DNA of 34,347 nt from Lysobacterales bacterium (GTDB lineage Bacteria; Pseudomonadota; Gammaproteobacteria; Xanthomonadales; S139-57): NCBI GenBank assembly GCA_015485125.1, contig WFUE01000194.1:1-34347 (forward strand), in the 5' to 3' direction. The notes under the pieces are model-generated. The model saw only the letters and a list, made by a program, of their open reading frames with translations. It had not been told where the DNA came from and ran no database searches. Shown here in pieces: positions 8,684 to 16,255 of the stretch. Numbering within the stretch: position 1 is the first letter of the stretch; each line of letters opens with the position of its first letter. A program made the position numbers and the translations under genes.

Positions 8684-10032
8684 CGGCACGTGTACTGGTC
8701 ATTGATGACGAAGAAGACATCCGTGAACTGATTGCCATCACGCTCCGGCGCATGGGGCTGGAAGTCGAGCTGGCGGAAAACCTGCAAGCCGCCTACCTGG
8801 CCCTGGCCCGCCAGCCCTTCGACCTCTGTCTGACCGACATGCGCCTGCCGGATGGCAATGGCCTGGAACTGGTAGAGCACATCGCCCGGGAACACCCACA
8901 CCTGCCGGTGGCGATGATTACCGCCTATGGCAACACGGAAGCAGCGGTTCAAGCCCTGAAGGCCGGAGCCTTCGATTTTGTCTCCAAGCCCGTGGACCTG
9001 AAGGTGCTGCGCGGGCTGGTGGAAACCGCGCTGAAACTGCCCAAAACAGCAAGCGGCAACAACACGGAAAATTCCTGCGAAGACAACCCCATCTGCCTGA
9101 TCGGCGATTCCCCGGCCATGGAAGCGGTCCGCAGCCTCATCGCCCGCCTGGCCCGTTCCCAGGCCCCTGTCTTCATCAGCGGCGCTTCCGGCACCGGCAA
9201 GGAACTGGCCGCTCGCCTCATACACCAGCAAAGCCCGCGCAGGGAGCAGCCCTTCGTCGCCATCAACTGTGGTGCCATTCCGGGCGAACTGATGGAAAGC
9301 GAATTTTTCGGCCACAAGAAAGGCAGCTTCACCGGCGCGGTACAGGATCACGCCGGTTTCTTCGCCCAGGCCCAGGGCGGCACCCTGTTTCTGGACGAAG
9401 TGGCCGACCTGCCCCTGCACATGCAAGTCAAGCTGCTGCGCGCCCTGCAGGAAAAACGCATCCGCCCGGTCGGCGCACGCGAGGAAGAGCCGGTGGATGT
9501 ACGCATCATCAGTGCCACCCACAAGGCCATCCCGCCCCTGATCGAGGCCGGGCAGTTCCGCGAGGATCTCTACTACCGCCTCAATGTCATCGAACTGCCC
9601 ATGCCCACGCTGGCCGAGCGGGCCGAAGACATCCCGCAACTGGCCGAACACCTGCTGCGGAAACTGGCCCGGCAATGGCAGATACCGGCACCCACCCTGT
9701 CCCGCGAGGCCCTGAACCCCCTGCAACAACACCATTGGCCGGGCAATGTACGCGAGCTGGAAAACATCCTCGAACGGGCACTGACCCTGTCCGACCAGCA
9801 CACCATCCGCGCGGAAGACCTGCACTTCAATACCGGCAACCAGGCCAGCCCCCCGGTCATGCATCGACCGGACCATGTACCGCTGGAAACCTGGCTGGAG
9901 GATCTGGAAAAGCAGGAACTGCGCCGCGCCCTGCGGCAATGCCAGGGGAACAAGACCCGCGCGGCGGAATACCTGGGGCTGAGCTTCCGCTCCTTCCGCT
10001 ACCGTCTGAAGAAACTGGGGCTGGAAAACTGA
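8680..10032 (+). CDS. pilR: Type IV pilus sigma-54 response regulator PilR
   Basis: PilR is an NtrC-type activator that uses ATP hydrolysis to open sigma-54 promoters, here presumably that of pilA. The 450-residue protein has three domains. The receiver (1-115) has acidic residues DDEED, phospho-acceptor Asp53 and Lys103. The AAA+ domain (about 140-375) has Walker A GASGTGKE at 168-175, the sigma-54 contact loop GSFTGA at 215-220, and Walker B LFLDE ending at Glu240. A Fis-type helix-turn-helix ends the protein (KTRAAEYLGLSFRSFRYRL). GSFTGA instead of GAFTGA is, from memory, usual for PilR and not a defect. A sigma-54 promoter and a TGACA/TGTCA dyad lie immediately downstream, before pilA. 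Confidence 0.95.
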   Translation: MTARVLVIDDEEDIRELIAITLRRMGLEVELAENLQAAYLALARQPFDLCLTDMRLPDGNGLELVEHIAREHPHLPVAMITAYGNTEAAVQALKAGAFDFVSKPVDLKVLRGLVETALKLPKTASGNNTENSCEDNPICLIGDSPAMEAVRSLIARLARSQAPVFISGASGTGKELAARLIHQQSPRREQPFVAINCGAIPGELMESEFFGHKKGSFTGAVQDHAGFFAQAQGGTLFLDEVADLPLHMQVKLLRALQEKRIRPVGAREEEPVDVRIISATHKAIPPLIEAGQFREDLYYRLNVIELPMPTLAERAEDIPQLAEHLLRKLARQWQIPAPTLSREALNPLQQHHWPGNVRELENILERALTLSDQHTIRAEDLHFNTGNQASPPVMHRPDHVPLETWLEDLEKQELRRALRQCQGNKTRAAEYLGLSFRSFRYRLKKLGLEN

Positions 10033-10051
10033 CCATTCTTGTCCATGGGAC

Positions 10052-10066
10052 TGACATTTTTTGTCA
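10052..10066. promoter_or_regulatory. Candidate PilR operator dyad (TGACA-N5-TGTCA)
   Basis: TGACA (10052-10056) and TGTCA (10062-10066) form a perfect inverted repeat with a 5-base spacer; one more TTGTC lies at 10039-10043. PilR of Pseudomonas aeruginosa binds TGTC-containing boxes upstream of pilA. The dyad is about 100 bases upstream of the -24 element, the usual distance for a sigma-54 enhancer. The motif match is seen; the assignment to PilR is inferred. Confidence 0.55.
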
Positions 10067-10165
10067 TGCCCTGGCCACCAACCTTCACACACCCCATGCG
10101 CGGCAAGTAGAATAATCCCTTTATAAACAGCGCATTAAGAAAATCACACCCAGCCTATGCGCAAT

Positions 10166-10181
10166 TGGCACGCTTCCTGCT
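10166..10181 (+). promoter_or_regulatory. Sigma-54 (-24/-12) promoter of pilA
   Basis: TGGCACG (10166-10172), four bases, then CTGCT (10177-10181) fits the RpoN consensus TGGCACG-N4-TTGCA/T with one or two differences. The invariant GG (10167-10168) and GC (10179-10180) are exactly ten bases apart. Transcription would start near 10192, giving a leader of about 53 bases with the site AAGAGGAAAG just before the pilA ATG. The adjacent NtrC-type activator gene pilR supports the call. Confidence 0.85.
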
Positions 10182-10244
10182 GTACTTCTGGCGTGCCCCA
10201 TGCGGCGCAACCAACACCCAACCATCCACAAAGAGGAAAGACGC

Positions 10245-10658
10245 ATGAAAAAGACTCAATCCGGTTTTACCCTGATCGAACTGATGATCGTTGTGGCCAT
10301 TATCGGCATTCTGGCCGCCATTGCCCTGCCTGCCTACCAGGACTACACCATCCGCGCGAAAGTCTCTGAAGGTGTTGCACAGGCCGCCGGTGCCAAGGCC
10401 ACGGTTTCCGAAAACCTGGCCAATGGCGTTGCAGACAACTGCTCCGGCGTCAATGTCGGTGCCGCCATCGGCATGACGACCCTGACCTGTAATGATGCTG
10501 CCGGCACCGTCACCATTGGCGTCAGTGTCGATACCGGTGTCAATGGCGTCACAGTCACCTTCGACCTGGTCGGTCAGCTGGACGCCAATGGCGGCGTGGT
10601 CTGGGACTGCAACAACCCCAGCGACGTGAAGTATGTACCCGCCGAGTGTCGCGCCTGA
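10245..10658 (+). CDS. pilA: Type IVa major pilin PilA
   Basis: This is the prepilin subunit of the type IV pilus, used for twitching, adhesion or DNA uptake. The 137-residue prepilin has a 7-residue leader ending in Gly7, then mature Phe8 and Glu12 (the conserved Glu5), in [19 protein letters not shown]. One hydrophobic helix spans about 8-30. Four cysteines are present: Cys66, Cys82, Cys122 and Cys135. The last two would close a C-terminal D-loop of 12 residues, and the first pair a second disulfide. The frame is open from 10200, but AAGAGGAAAG before ATG 10245 and the leader fix the start. PilD should cleave it. A sigma-54 promoter precedes it and a strong terminator follows. Confidence 0.95.
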   Translation: MKKTQSGFTLIELMIVVAIIGILAAIALPAYQDYTIRAKVSEGVAQAAGAKATVSENLANGVADNCSGVNVGAAIGMTTLTCNDAAGTVTIGVSVDTGVNGVTVTFDLVGQLDANGGVVWDCNNPSDVKYVPAECRA

Positions 10659-10678
10659 TCCGACACAACACACTACCG

Positions 10679-10712
10679 AACAAAAGCCGGGCTCTGCCCG
10701 GCTTTTGTTTTT
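10679..10712 (+). terminator. Rho-independent terminator after pilA
   Basis: A 14-base perfect stem (AACAAAAGCCGGGC, then loop TCT, then GCCCGGCTTTTGTT) is followed by further T residues. It starts 20 bases after the pilA stop. It should end most pilA transcripts, so abundant pilin mRNA would be kept apart from pilBCD. Confidence 0.92.
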
Positions 10713-10790
10713 GTGCGCAACTGCTACCTTTTTTTTCGCCATTTCAGTACACTGGAGAACAGATTGCAGGAAAATCATGAAGTGTAGCCC

Positions 10791-12506
10791 ATGGAAAATC
10801 CATCACCCACCCTGGCCGGGCTGACAGGCCTGGCACGAAGACTGGTCTTCGAGCAGGTGCTTGACGAACAGGCTGCACGGGAGGCCTGGGAGCAGGCCGG
10901 CAAGCAGAAGATCCCCTTTGTCACCTACCTGGTGGATCACCAACTGGCGGAACCCGCGGCCATTGCCCGCGCGGCCGCGGACGAATTCGGCCTGCCCATC
11001 GTCGATGTGGAAGCCATCAACCCGGAACACATGCCCATCTCGCTGGTGGAGGAAAAGCTCATCACCAGCCACCACGCCTTGCCGCTGTACAAGCGTGGCA
11101 GTCGGCTTTTTGTCGGGGTATCCGACCCCACCAATCAGCGTGGTCTGGATGAAATCAAGTTCCATACCAACCTTTCCGTCGAGCCCATTCTGGTGCAGGA
11201 GGATCATCTGGCACGGGCCATTGACGAGTTGCTGGATCAGGGAGGCGGCTTTGGCGACATGGATGATGCCGAAGGCCTCGAAGACCTGGAAATGGGTGAT
11301 GAAGAGCTGGAGGAAGATGAAGGGCAGGTCGACCTTTCCGGCGCGGATGAAGCACCCATCGTCCGCTTCGTCAACAAGGTGCTGGTGGATGCCATCCGCC
11401 GGGGTGCGTCGGATATTCACTTCGAACCCTTCGAAAACTTCTACCGGGTGCGCTACCGTCAGGATGGTGTGCTGACCGTGGTGGCCACCCCACCGAAAAA
11501 AATGAGCAGCCGCATTTCCGCACGCATCAAGGTCATGGCCGGTCTGGACATTGCCGAGCGGCGCATCCCCCAGGACGGCCGGGTCAAGCTCAAGCTCAGC
11601 AAGACACGCGCCATGGATTTCCGTGTCTCCACCTGCCCCACCCTGTTTGGCGAAAAGGTGGTGATGCGGGTGCTCGACAGCGCCGCCGCCAAGATGGGCA
11701 TCGACAAGCTGGGTTACGAGGAAGAGCAGAAAAAACTCTTTCTTGACGCCATCGCCATGCCACACGGCATGGTGCTGGTCACCGGCCCCACCGGTTCCGG
11801 TAAAACGGTGTCTCTCTATACCGCGCTGAACATTCTCAATACCGACGAACGCAACATCTCCACCGTGGAAGACCCGGTGGAAATCCGCGTGCCCGGCATC
11901 AACCAGGTCCAGCAGGATGAAAAAAAGGGCATGACCTTCGCCGCCGCGCTGCGCTCCTTCCTGCGTCAGGATCCGGATGTGATCATGGTGGGGGAAATTC
12001 GTGACCTGGAAACCGCCGAAATTGCCATCAAGGCCGCCCAGACCGGGCACCTGGTGCTGTCCACCCTGCACACCAATGACGCGCCGCAGACCATTGCCCG
12101 CCTGGCCAACATGGGCGTGCCGCCCTACAACATCAGCTCGGCGGTCAATCTGATCATCGCCCAGCGGCTGGCCCGCCGTTTGCACGACTGCAAGAAGAAG
12201 GTCAAGCTGCCGCGGGAGGCGCTGCTGGCCGAAGGCTTCCGTGAAGACGAGGTGGATGAGCTGGAAATCTACGAACCCGTGGGCTGCAGCCAGTGCCACG
12301 AAGGCTACAAGGGGCGGGTGGGCATCTATCAGGTCATGCCCATCTCCGAGGACATGCAACGCATCATCCTCTCCGGCGGCAATGCGCTGGACCTGGCCGA
12401 ACAGGCGCGCAAGGAAGGCATCCCCGACCTGCATGAATCCGGCCTCAACAAGGTACGCCAGGGTGTCACCAGCCTGGCGGAAGTCAACCGCGTGACCAAG
12501 GACTGA
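10791..12506 (+). CDS. pilB: Type IV pilus assembly ATPase PilB
   Basis: PilB is the hexameric cytoplasmic ATPase that powers pilus extension through PilC. The 571-residue protein has an N-terminal MshEN/T2SSE-N type domain (about 1-150), then a linker with a strongly acidic patch (about 155-186). The secretion ATPase core follows: Walker A GPTGSGKT at 332-339, Asp box, Walker B VIMVGEIRD at 397-405, and His box GHLVLSTLHTND at 419-430. Near the C terminus CSQCHEGYKGR provides the second half of the zinc-binding cysteines, with an earlier Cys in RLHDC. It starts 78 bases after the pilA terminator with no clear promoter or strong ribosome binding site, and leads pilB-pilC-pilD-coaE. Confidence 0.96.
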   Translation: MENPSPTLAGLTGLARRLVFEQVLDEQAAREAWEQAGKQKIPFVTYLVDHQLAEPAAIARAAADEFGLPIVDVEAINPEHMPISLVEEKLITSHHALPLYKRGSRLFVGVSDPTNQRGLDEIKFHTNLSVEPILVQEDHLARAIDELLDQGGGFGDMDDAEGLEDLEMGDEELEEDEGQVDLSGADEAPIVRFVNKVLVDAIRRGASDIHFEPFENFYRVRYRQDGVLTVVATPPKKMSSRISARIKVMAGLDIAERRIPQDGRVKLKLSKTRAMDFRVSTCPTLFGEKVVMRVLDSAAAKMGIDKLGYEEEQKKLFLDAIAMPHGMVLVTGPTGSGKTVSLYTALNILNTDERNISTVEDPVEIRVPGINQVQQDEKKGMTFAAALRSFLRQDPDVIMVGEIRDLETAEIAIKAAQTGHLVLSTLHTNDAPQTIARLANMGVPPYNISSAVNLIIAQRLARRLHDCKKKVKLPREALLAEGFREDEVDELEIYEPVGCSQCHEGYKGRVGIYQVMPISEDMQRIILSGGNALDLAEQARKEGIPDLHESGLNKVRQGVTSLAEVNRVTKD

Positions 12507-12510
12507 ACCC

Positions 12511-13755
12511 ATGGCAACCACACAAAAGAAAAAAGACCGCAAGCGCCTGCCCGAACCGGAAACCTTCGTCTGGACCGGTGTCGATCGTACCGGGCGCAAA
12601 CTCAAGGGGGAAACCACCGCTGGCAACGCCAACGCCGTCAAGGCGGAACTGCGCAAGCAGGGCATCAAGCCTGGCACGGTACGAAAAAAACCCAAGCCGC
12701 TGTTTGGCGGCACAGGCAAGCCCATCACACCGGGTGATATCGCCATTTTCAGCCGCATGCTGGCCACCATGATCGCCTCGGGCGTACCTCTGGTACAGGC
12801 CTTCGACATTATCGCCAGCGGCTCCAACAATCCGAACTTCCAGAAAATGCTGAAGGAAATCAAGACCAGTGTGGAAGGCGGGTCAACACTCACCGAGGCC
12901 CTGGCCGAACACCCGCTGCAATTCGACAGCCTCTACATCAACCTGGTCAATGCCGGCGAACAGGCCGGGGTGCTGGATCAATTGCTGGATACCATCGCCA
13001 CCTACAAGGAACGGGTGGAAGAACTCAAGGCCAAGATCAAGAAGGCCCTGTTCTACCCGGCCATGGTCATGGTGGTGGCCGTGGTAGTCTCCGCCGTACT
13101 GCTGATTTTCGTGATCCCTCAGTTTGAAACCGTATTCAAGAGTTTCGGCGCGGATTTGCCCGGCTTCACCATGATGCTGATCAACGCATCCAAGTTCATT
13201 CGAGGCAATGCCCTGGCCATCTCGGCCATACTGATCTTTTCCATCGTGGGTTTCATTCAGCTGTACAAGCGATCACGCAAGTTGCAACTGGCCATCGACC
13301 GCATGAGCCTGAAAATCCCTGTCATCGGGCCGGTTCTGGAAAAGGCGGCCATTGCCCGCTTCACCCGTACGCTGGCCACCACCTTCGCTGCCGGCGTGCC
13401 GCTGGTGGAAGCCCTGGATACAGTGGCGGGCGCAACCGGTAATATCGTGTTCGAGGAAGCAACTCGCCAGGTACAACAGGATGTAGCCACTGGCCACCAG
13501 CTGCAACTGGCCATGAAGCAGACCGGCGTCTTCCCGCACATGGTCATCCAGATGACAGCCATTGGCGAGGAATCCGGCTCGCTGGATTCCATGCTCAACA
13601 AGGTGGCCGATTTCTATGAAAACGAGGTCAACAACACCGTGGATGCCCTCAGCAGCCTGATGGAACCACTGGTGATGGTGGTCATCGGTGTACTGGTGGG
13701 CGGCATGGTCATCGGCATGTACCTGCCTATCTTCAAGCTGGGTGCCGTGGTCTGA
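12511..13755 (+). CDS. pilC: Type IV pilus inner-membrane platform protein PilC
   Basis: PilC is the polytopic platform protein that links PilB to pilin polymerisation at the inner membrane. The 414-residue length is typical. Two repeated T2SSF domains are visible: FSRMLATMIASGVPLVQAFD at about 80-99 and FTRTLATTFAAGVPLVEALD at about 286-305, each followed by membrane helices. Both carry the G-E-xSG pattern (NAGEQAGVLDQLLD and AIGEESGSLDSMLN). AAGGACT eight bases before the ATG is a good ribosome binding site and lies inside the pilB 3' end. Only four bases separate it from pilB, and pilD follows after three. Confidence 0.96.
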   Translation: MATTQKKKDRKRLPEPETFVWTGVDRTGRKLKGETTAGNANAVKAELRKQGIKPGTVRKKPKPLFGGTGKPITPGDIAIFSRMLATMIASGVPLVQAFDIIASGSNNPNFQKMLKEIKTSVEGGSTLTEALAEHPLQFDSLYINLVNAGEQAGVLDQLLDTIATYKERVEELKAKIKKALFYPAMVMVVAVVVSAVLLIFVIPQFETVFKSFGADLPGFTMMLINASKFIRGNALAISAILIFSIVGFIQLYKRSRKLQLAIDRMSLKIPVIGPVLEKAAIARFTRTLATTFAAGVPLVEALDTVAGATGNIVFEEATRQVQQDVATGHQLQLAMKQTGVFPHMVIQMTAIGEESGSLDSMLNKVADFYENEVNNTVDALSSLMEPLVMVVIGVLVGGMVIGMYLPIFKLGAVV

Positions 13756-13758
13756 TTG

Positions 13759-14631
13759 ATGGCCGAATTGCTGCAACTGCTGCAAACCCAACCGCTGCTG
13801 TTCTCGCTGATCAGCACCATCCTGGGCCTGATTTTCGGCAGTTTTCTCAATGTAGTCATTCTGCGCCTGCCGCCTCGGCTGGAATACCACTGGAAGCAGG
13901 AATGCGCGGACTATCTGGACCTGCGGGGCGAAAGCTCGCCAGCCCCGCCGGGGCTGGTATTCCAGGCCTCCCATTGCCCACAGTGTGGCCATGCCCTGAA
14001 ACCCTGGGAGAACATTCCGCTGCTGAGCTGGTTGTGGCTGCGTGGCCGCTGCAGCCAGTGCCGGCAACCCATCAGCTGGCAGTACCCGCTGGTGGAACTG
14101 CTCACCGGGCTGGCCCTGGGCTGGCTGGGCTGGCATTTTGGCCCCAGCCTGCACTTTCTGGCCGCCGCTTTCTTTACCCTGGTACTGATTGCCCTGGCCG
14201 GCATCGATATCCGTACCCAGCTGCTGCCGGACCAGCTGACCCTGCCCCTGCTCTGGGCCGGGCTGCTGTACAATCTGCAAGACGGTTTCGTGCCCCTGGA
14301 TCAGGCGGTAATCGGCGCGGCCGCAGGCTATCTTTCCCTGTGGTCAGTCTACTGGCTGTTCAAGCTGGCCACCGGCAAGGAAGGCATGGGCCATGGTGAT
14401 TTCAAGCTGCTGGCCACACTGGGTGCCTGGCTGGGCTGGCAAATGCTGCCCTTGATCATCCTGCTCTCTGCCGTGGTGGGGCTGATCTTTGCCCTGCTGA
14501 TGATGCTCTTTCTGCGCCATGACCGCCGCCAGCCCATTCCCTTCGGCCCTTACCTGGCTGCCGCCGGCTGGATTGCCCTCATCTGGGGCACGATGATCGT
14601 GGAACGCTATCTGCAAGCACTGGGCATATGA
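13759..14631 (+). CDS. pilD: Prepilin leader peptidase/N-methyltransferase PilD
   Basis: PilD cleaves the prepilin leader after glycine and methylates the new N-terminal phenylalanine. The 290-residue polytopic membrane protein has the bifunctional form. Two zinc-binding CxxC pairs lie in the cytoplasmic loop (Cys73/Cys76 and Cys98/Cys101). The catalytic aspartates are Asp150 in GID and Asp214 in the GxGD motif (MGHGDFKLL). The start is ATG 13759, three bases after the pilC stop; the TTG at 13756 would add only one residue. Its stop overlaps the coaE ATG (ATGA at 14628-14631). Any type II secretion pseudopilins would share this enzyme. Confidence 0.97.
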   Translation: MAELLQLLQTQPLLFSLISTILGLIFGSFLNVVILRLPPRLEYHWKQECADYLDLRGESSPAPPGLVFQASHCPQCGHALKPWENIPLLSWLWLRGRCSQCRQPISWQYPLVELLTGLALGWLGWHFGPSLHFLAAAFFTLVLIALAGIDIRTQLLPDQLTLPLLWAGLLYNLQDGFVPLDQAVIGAAAGYLSLWSVYWLFKLATGKEGMGHGDFKLLATLGAWLGWQMLPLIILLSAVVGLIFALLMMLFLRHDRRQPIPFGPYLAAAGWIALIWGTMIVERYLQALGI

Positions 14632-15239
14632 CCCCACCACTGGTGGTACTGACCGGCGGCATCGCTTCGGGCAAGAGTACCGCCAGCCACACTTTCGAGC
14701 GGCTCGGCATCACTGTGGTGGATACCGACCGGCTGGCCCGGGAAATCGTCCAGCCCGGTCAGCCTGCCCTGCAAGCCATTGCCGAACAGCTGGGGACGCA
14801 ATTCCTGTTGCCGGACGGTCAACTAAACCGCCCGCTGCTGCGCCAGCACATCTTCGAACACCCACAAGCACGCCGGCAACTGGAAGCCATTACGCATCCG
14901 CGTATTCGTCAACGTGCCATGGAACAGGCGGCACAGGCCACCAGCCCCTATGTATTGCTGGTGGTACCGTTGTTCGTGGAAACCGGCTGTGCCTATCCTG
15001 CCTGGAAAACCGTGGTGGTGGATGTGCCGGAATCGGTGCAATTGCATCGCTTGATGGCCCGGGACGGCATGGACGCGGATACGGCCCGGAAGATTCTGGC
15101 CGCGCAAGCCAGCCGGCAAGACCGCCTGGCCGTGGCCGACCATGTACTGAGCAATGCAGGCCGTATTGCCGAACTGGAAGCACAGGTCACCCGGCTACAC
15201 CCGCAACTGCTGGCAGCGGCCAAAGCCTGCTCATCCTGA
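14628..15239 (+). CDS. coaE: Dephospho-CoA kinase
   Basis: CoaE phosphorylates dephospho-CoA at the ribose 3'-OH, the last step of coenzyme A synthesis. The 203-residue protein has the P-loop GGIASGKS at 10-17, the DTDRLAREIV acceptor-binding segment, and THPRIR plus VVPLFVET, all family motifs. It is translationally coupled to pilD by an ATGA overlap, the conserved pilD-coaE arrangement of gammaproteobacteria. Its 3' end overlaps the convergent Nudix/ThiE gene by nine bases. The small genes that often follow coaE in this linkage group (zapD, yacG) are absent. Confidence 0.97.
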   Translation: MTPPLVVLTGGIASGKSTASHTFERLGITVVDTDRLAREIVQPGQPALQAIAEQLGTQFLLPDGQLNRPLLRQHIFEHPQARRQLEAITHPRIRQRAMEQAAQATSPYVLLVVPLFVETGCAYPAWKTVVVDVPESVQLHRLMARDGMDADTARKILAAQASRQDRLAVADHVLSNAGRIAELEAQVTRLHPQLLAAAKACSS

Positions 15240-16166
15240 GAACAATGGTGGCCAGAAGGCCCGAATCCCCGCCACGCCCACGGCGCCATGCAGACGCGCT
15301 TCGACCAGATCACTGGCCTGCAACCCGCCCAGGGCATAGACCGACAGGTCACAATCTCGCACCAGTTGCTGAAAGCCCTGCCAACCCAGCACCGCTGCAT
15401 GCGGATGACTCTGCGTCGGCAGTACCGGGGACAGCAGGGCAAAGCGGGCACCAACCTGTTCGGCCAGCCGCAGGCTTTCCCCATCGTGGCAGGAAACAGA
15501 AAAGGCGCACCCGGATTCCGGCACCATGGTTTCCAGCATACGCTGCGGCAGGTGCACGGGGCCATCCCAGGCCGGCAACAGTGACAGCAGGTCATGATGG
15601 ACGATGACTTCCAGACCAGCCGCCTGTATTTCCGCCAACCAGCCTTGTGCATGTTCGCCGGCTAGCGTGTCATTCTTCTTCCACTCCAGCGCGCGCAACA
15701 GGACGCGGCGCACGCCCCGATCGCGCCAGTACGCGATCACATCGGCCCGTGGGGGCAGCTGCAATACGGTGGTCGGCGTAATGGCCAGGAGGGGCGCGAA
15801 CAGGCTTTCGGCCACGCACTGATCCGCCGGTGGCATGGGCAGCTCAGGCTTGACCAGTTCGTTCACGGTAAACCAGCCTATTCGCTGCCCTTCCATGCCG
15901 TGCGGCTGACCATGCCATTGGCTCACATGCAACACATGCAGCCGCAGCCCCGCCCGTTCGATACACTGCCAGGGTTGAAGCTGTTCCACGGCAATGCCCA
16001 GCTCTTCCCGCAGCTCTCGAATCAGCGCCTGTTCCACCGTTTCTCCGGCCTCCAGCTTACCACCGGGAAATTCCCACAGGCCGCCATGTTGCTTGCCTTC
16101 CGGTCGCCGGGCCAGCAGCACGCGGCCATCGGCCTGTTGCAACAGTGCGGCGGCTACCTGCAACAT
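15231..16166 (-). CDS. Nudix hydrolase fused to a degenerate ThiE-like domain
   Basis: The 311-residue protein is a two-domain fusion. Residues 1-128 are a MutT-type Nudix domain with a perfect Nudix box (Gly36 to Ile58, GX5EX7REUXEEXGU), expected to hydrolyse nucleoside diphosphate derivatives such as 8-oxo-dGTP. Residues about 130-311 resemble thiamine-phosphate synthase: VHLPQ, SVSCHDGESLRLAEQVGA, SPVLPTQSHP and YALGGL fall in the right order. The ThiE NDR and GQxD active-site motifs are replaced (VIVHHDLLSL and VHLPQRM), so synthase activity is doubtful. Such fusions are known next to secA in gammaproteobacteria. The ATG at 16166 lacks a clear ribosome binding site. Confidence 0.9.
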   Translation of the reverse strand: MLQVAAALLQQADGRVLLARRPEGKQHGGLWEFPGGKLEAGETVEQALIRELREELGIAVEQLQPWQCIERAGLRLHVLHVSQWHGQPHGMEGQRIGWFTVNELVKPELPMPPADQCVAESLFAPLLAITPTTVLQLPPRADVIAYWRDRGVRRVLLRALEWKKNDTLAGEHAQGWLAEIQAAGLEVIVHHDLLSLLPAWDGPVHLPQRMLETMVPESGCAFSVSCHDGESLRLAEQVGARFALLSPVLPTQSHPHAAVLGWQGFQQLVRDCDLSVYALGGLQASDLVEARLHGAVGVAGIRAFWPPLFSG

Positions 16167-16209
16167 GGTTCACGCAAGCGACAGAGCGCGGTTGGCAGCC
16201 AGCGGGGAA

Positions 16210-16227
16210 GGAATGCCATGGCATTCC
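16210..16227. repeat. Perfect 18-base palindrome downstream of secA
   Basis: GGAATGCCATGGCATTCC is a perfect dyad with no spacer, in the 89-base gap between the secA stop and the Nudix/ThiE start. In RNA it could fold into a hairpin, but no U-run follows on the minus strand, so a rho-independent terminator is not supported. It could also be an operator for the Nudix gene. Confidence 0.5.
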
Positions 16228-16255
16228 CGGCTGTCCCCTTCCTGCCCATTCCGGC

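Noticed and set aside
9322-9339. Mutated GAFTGA loop in PilR (GSFTGA) as a loss of sigma-54 contact
   Set aside because: GSFTGA occurs in functional PilR-type activators, and the rest of the AAA+ domain is intact.
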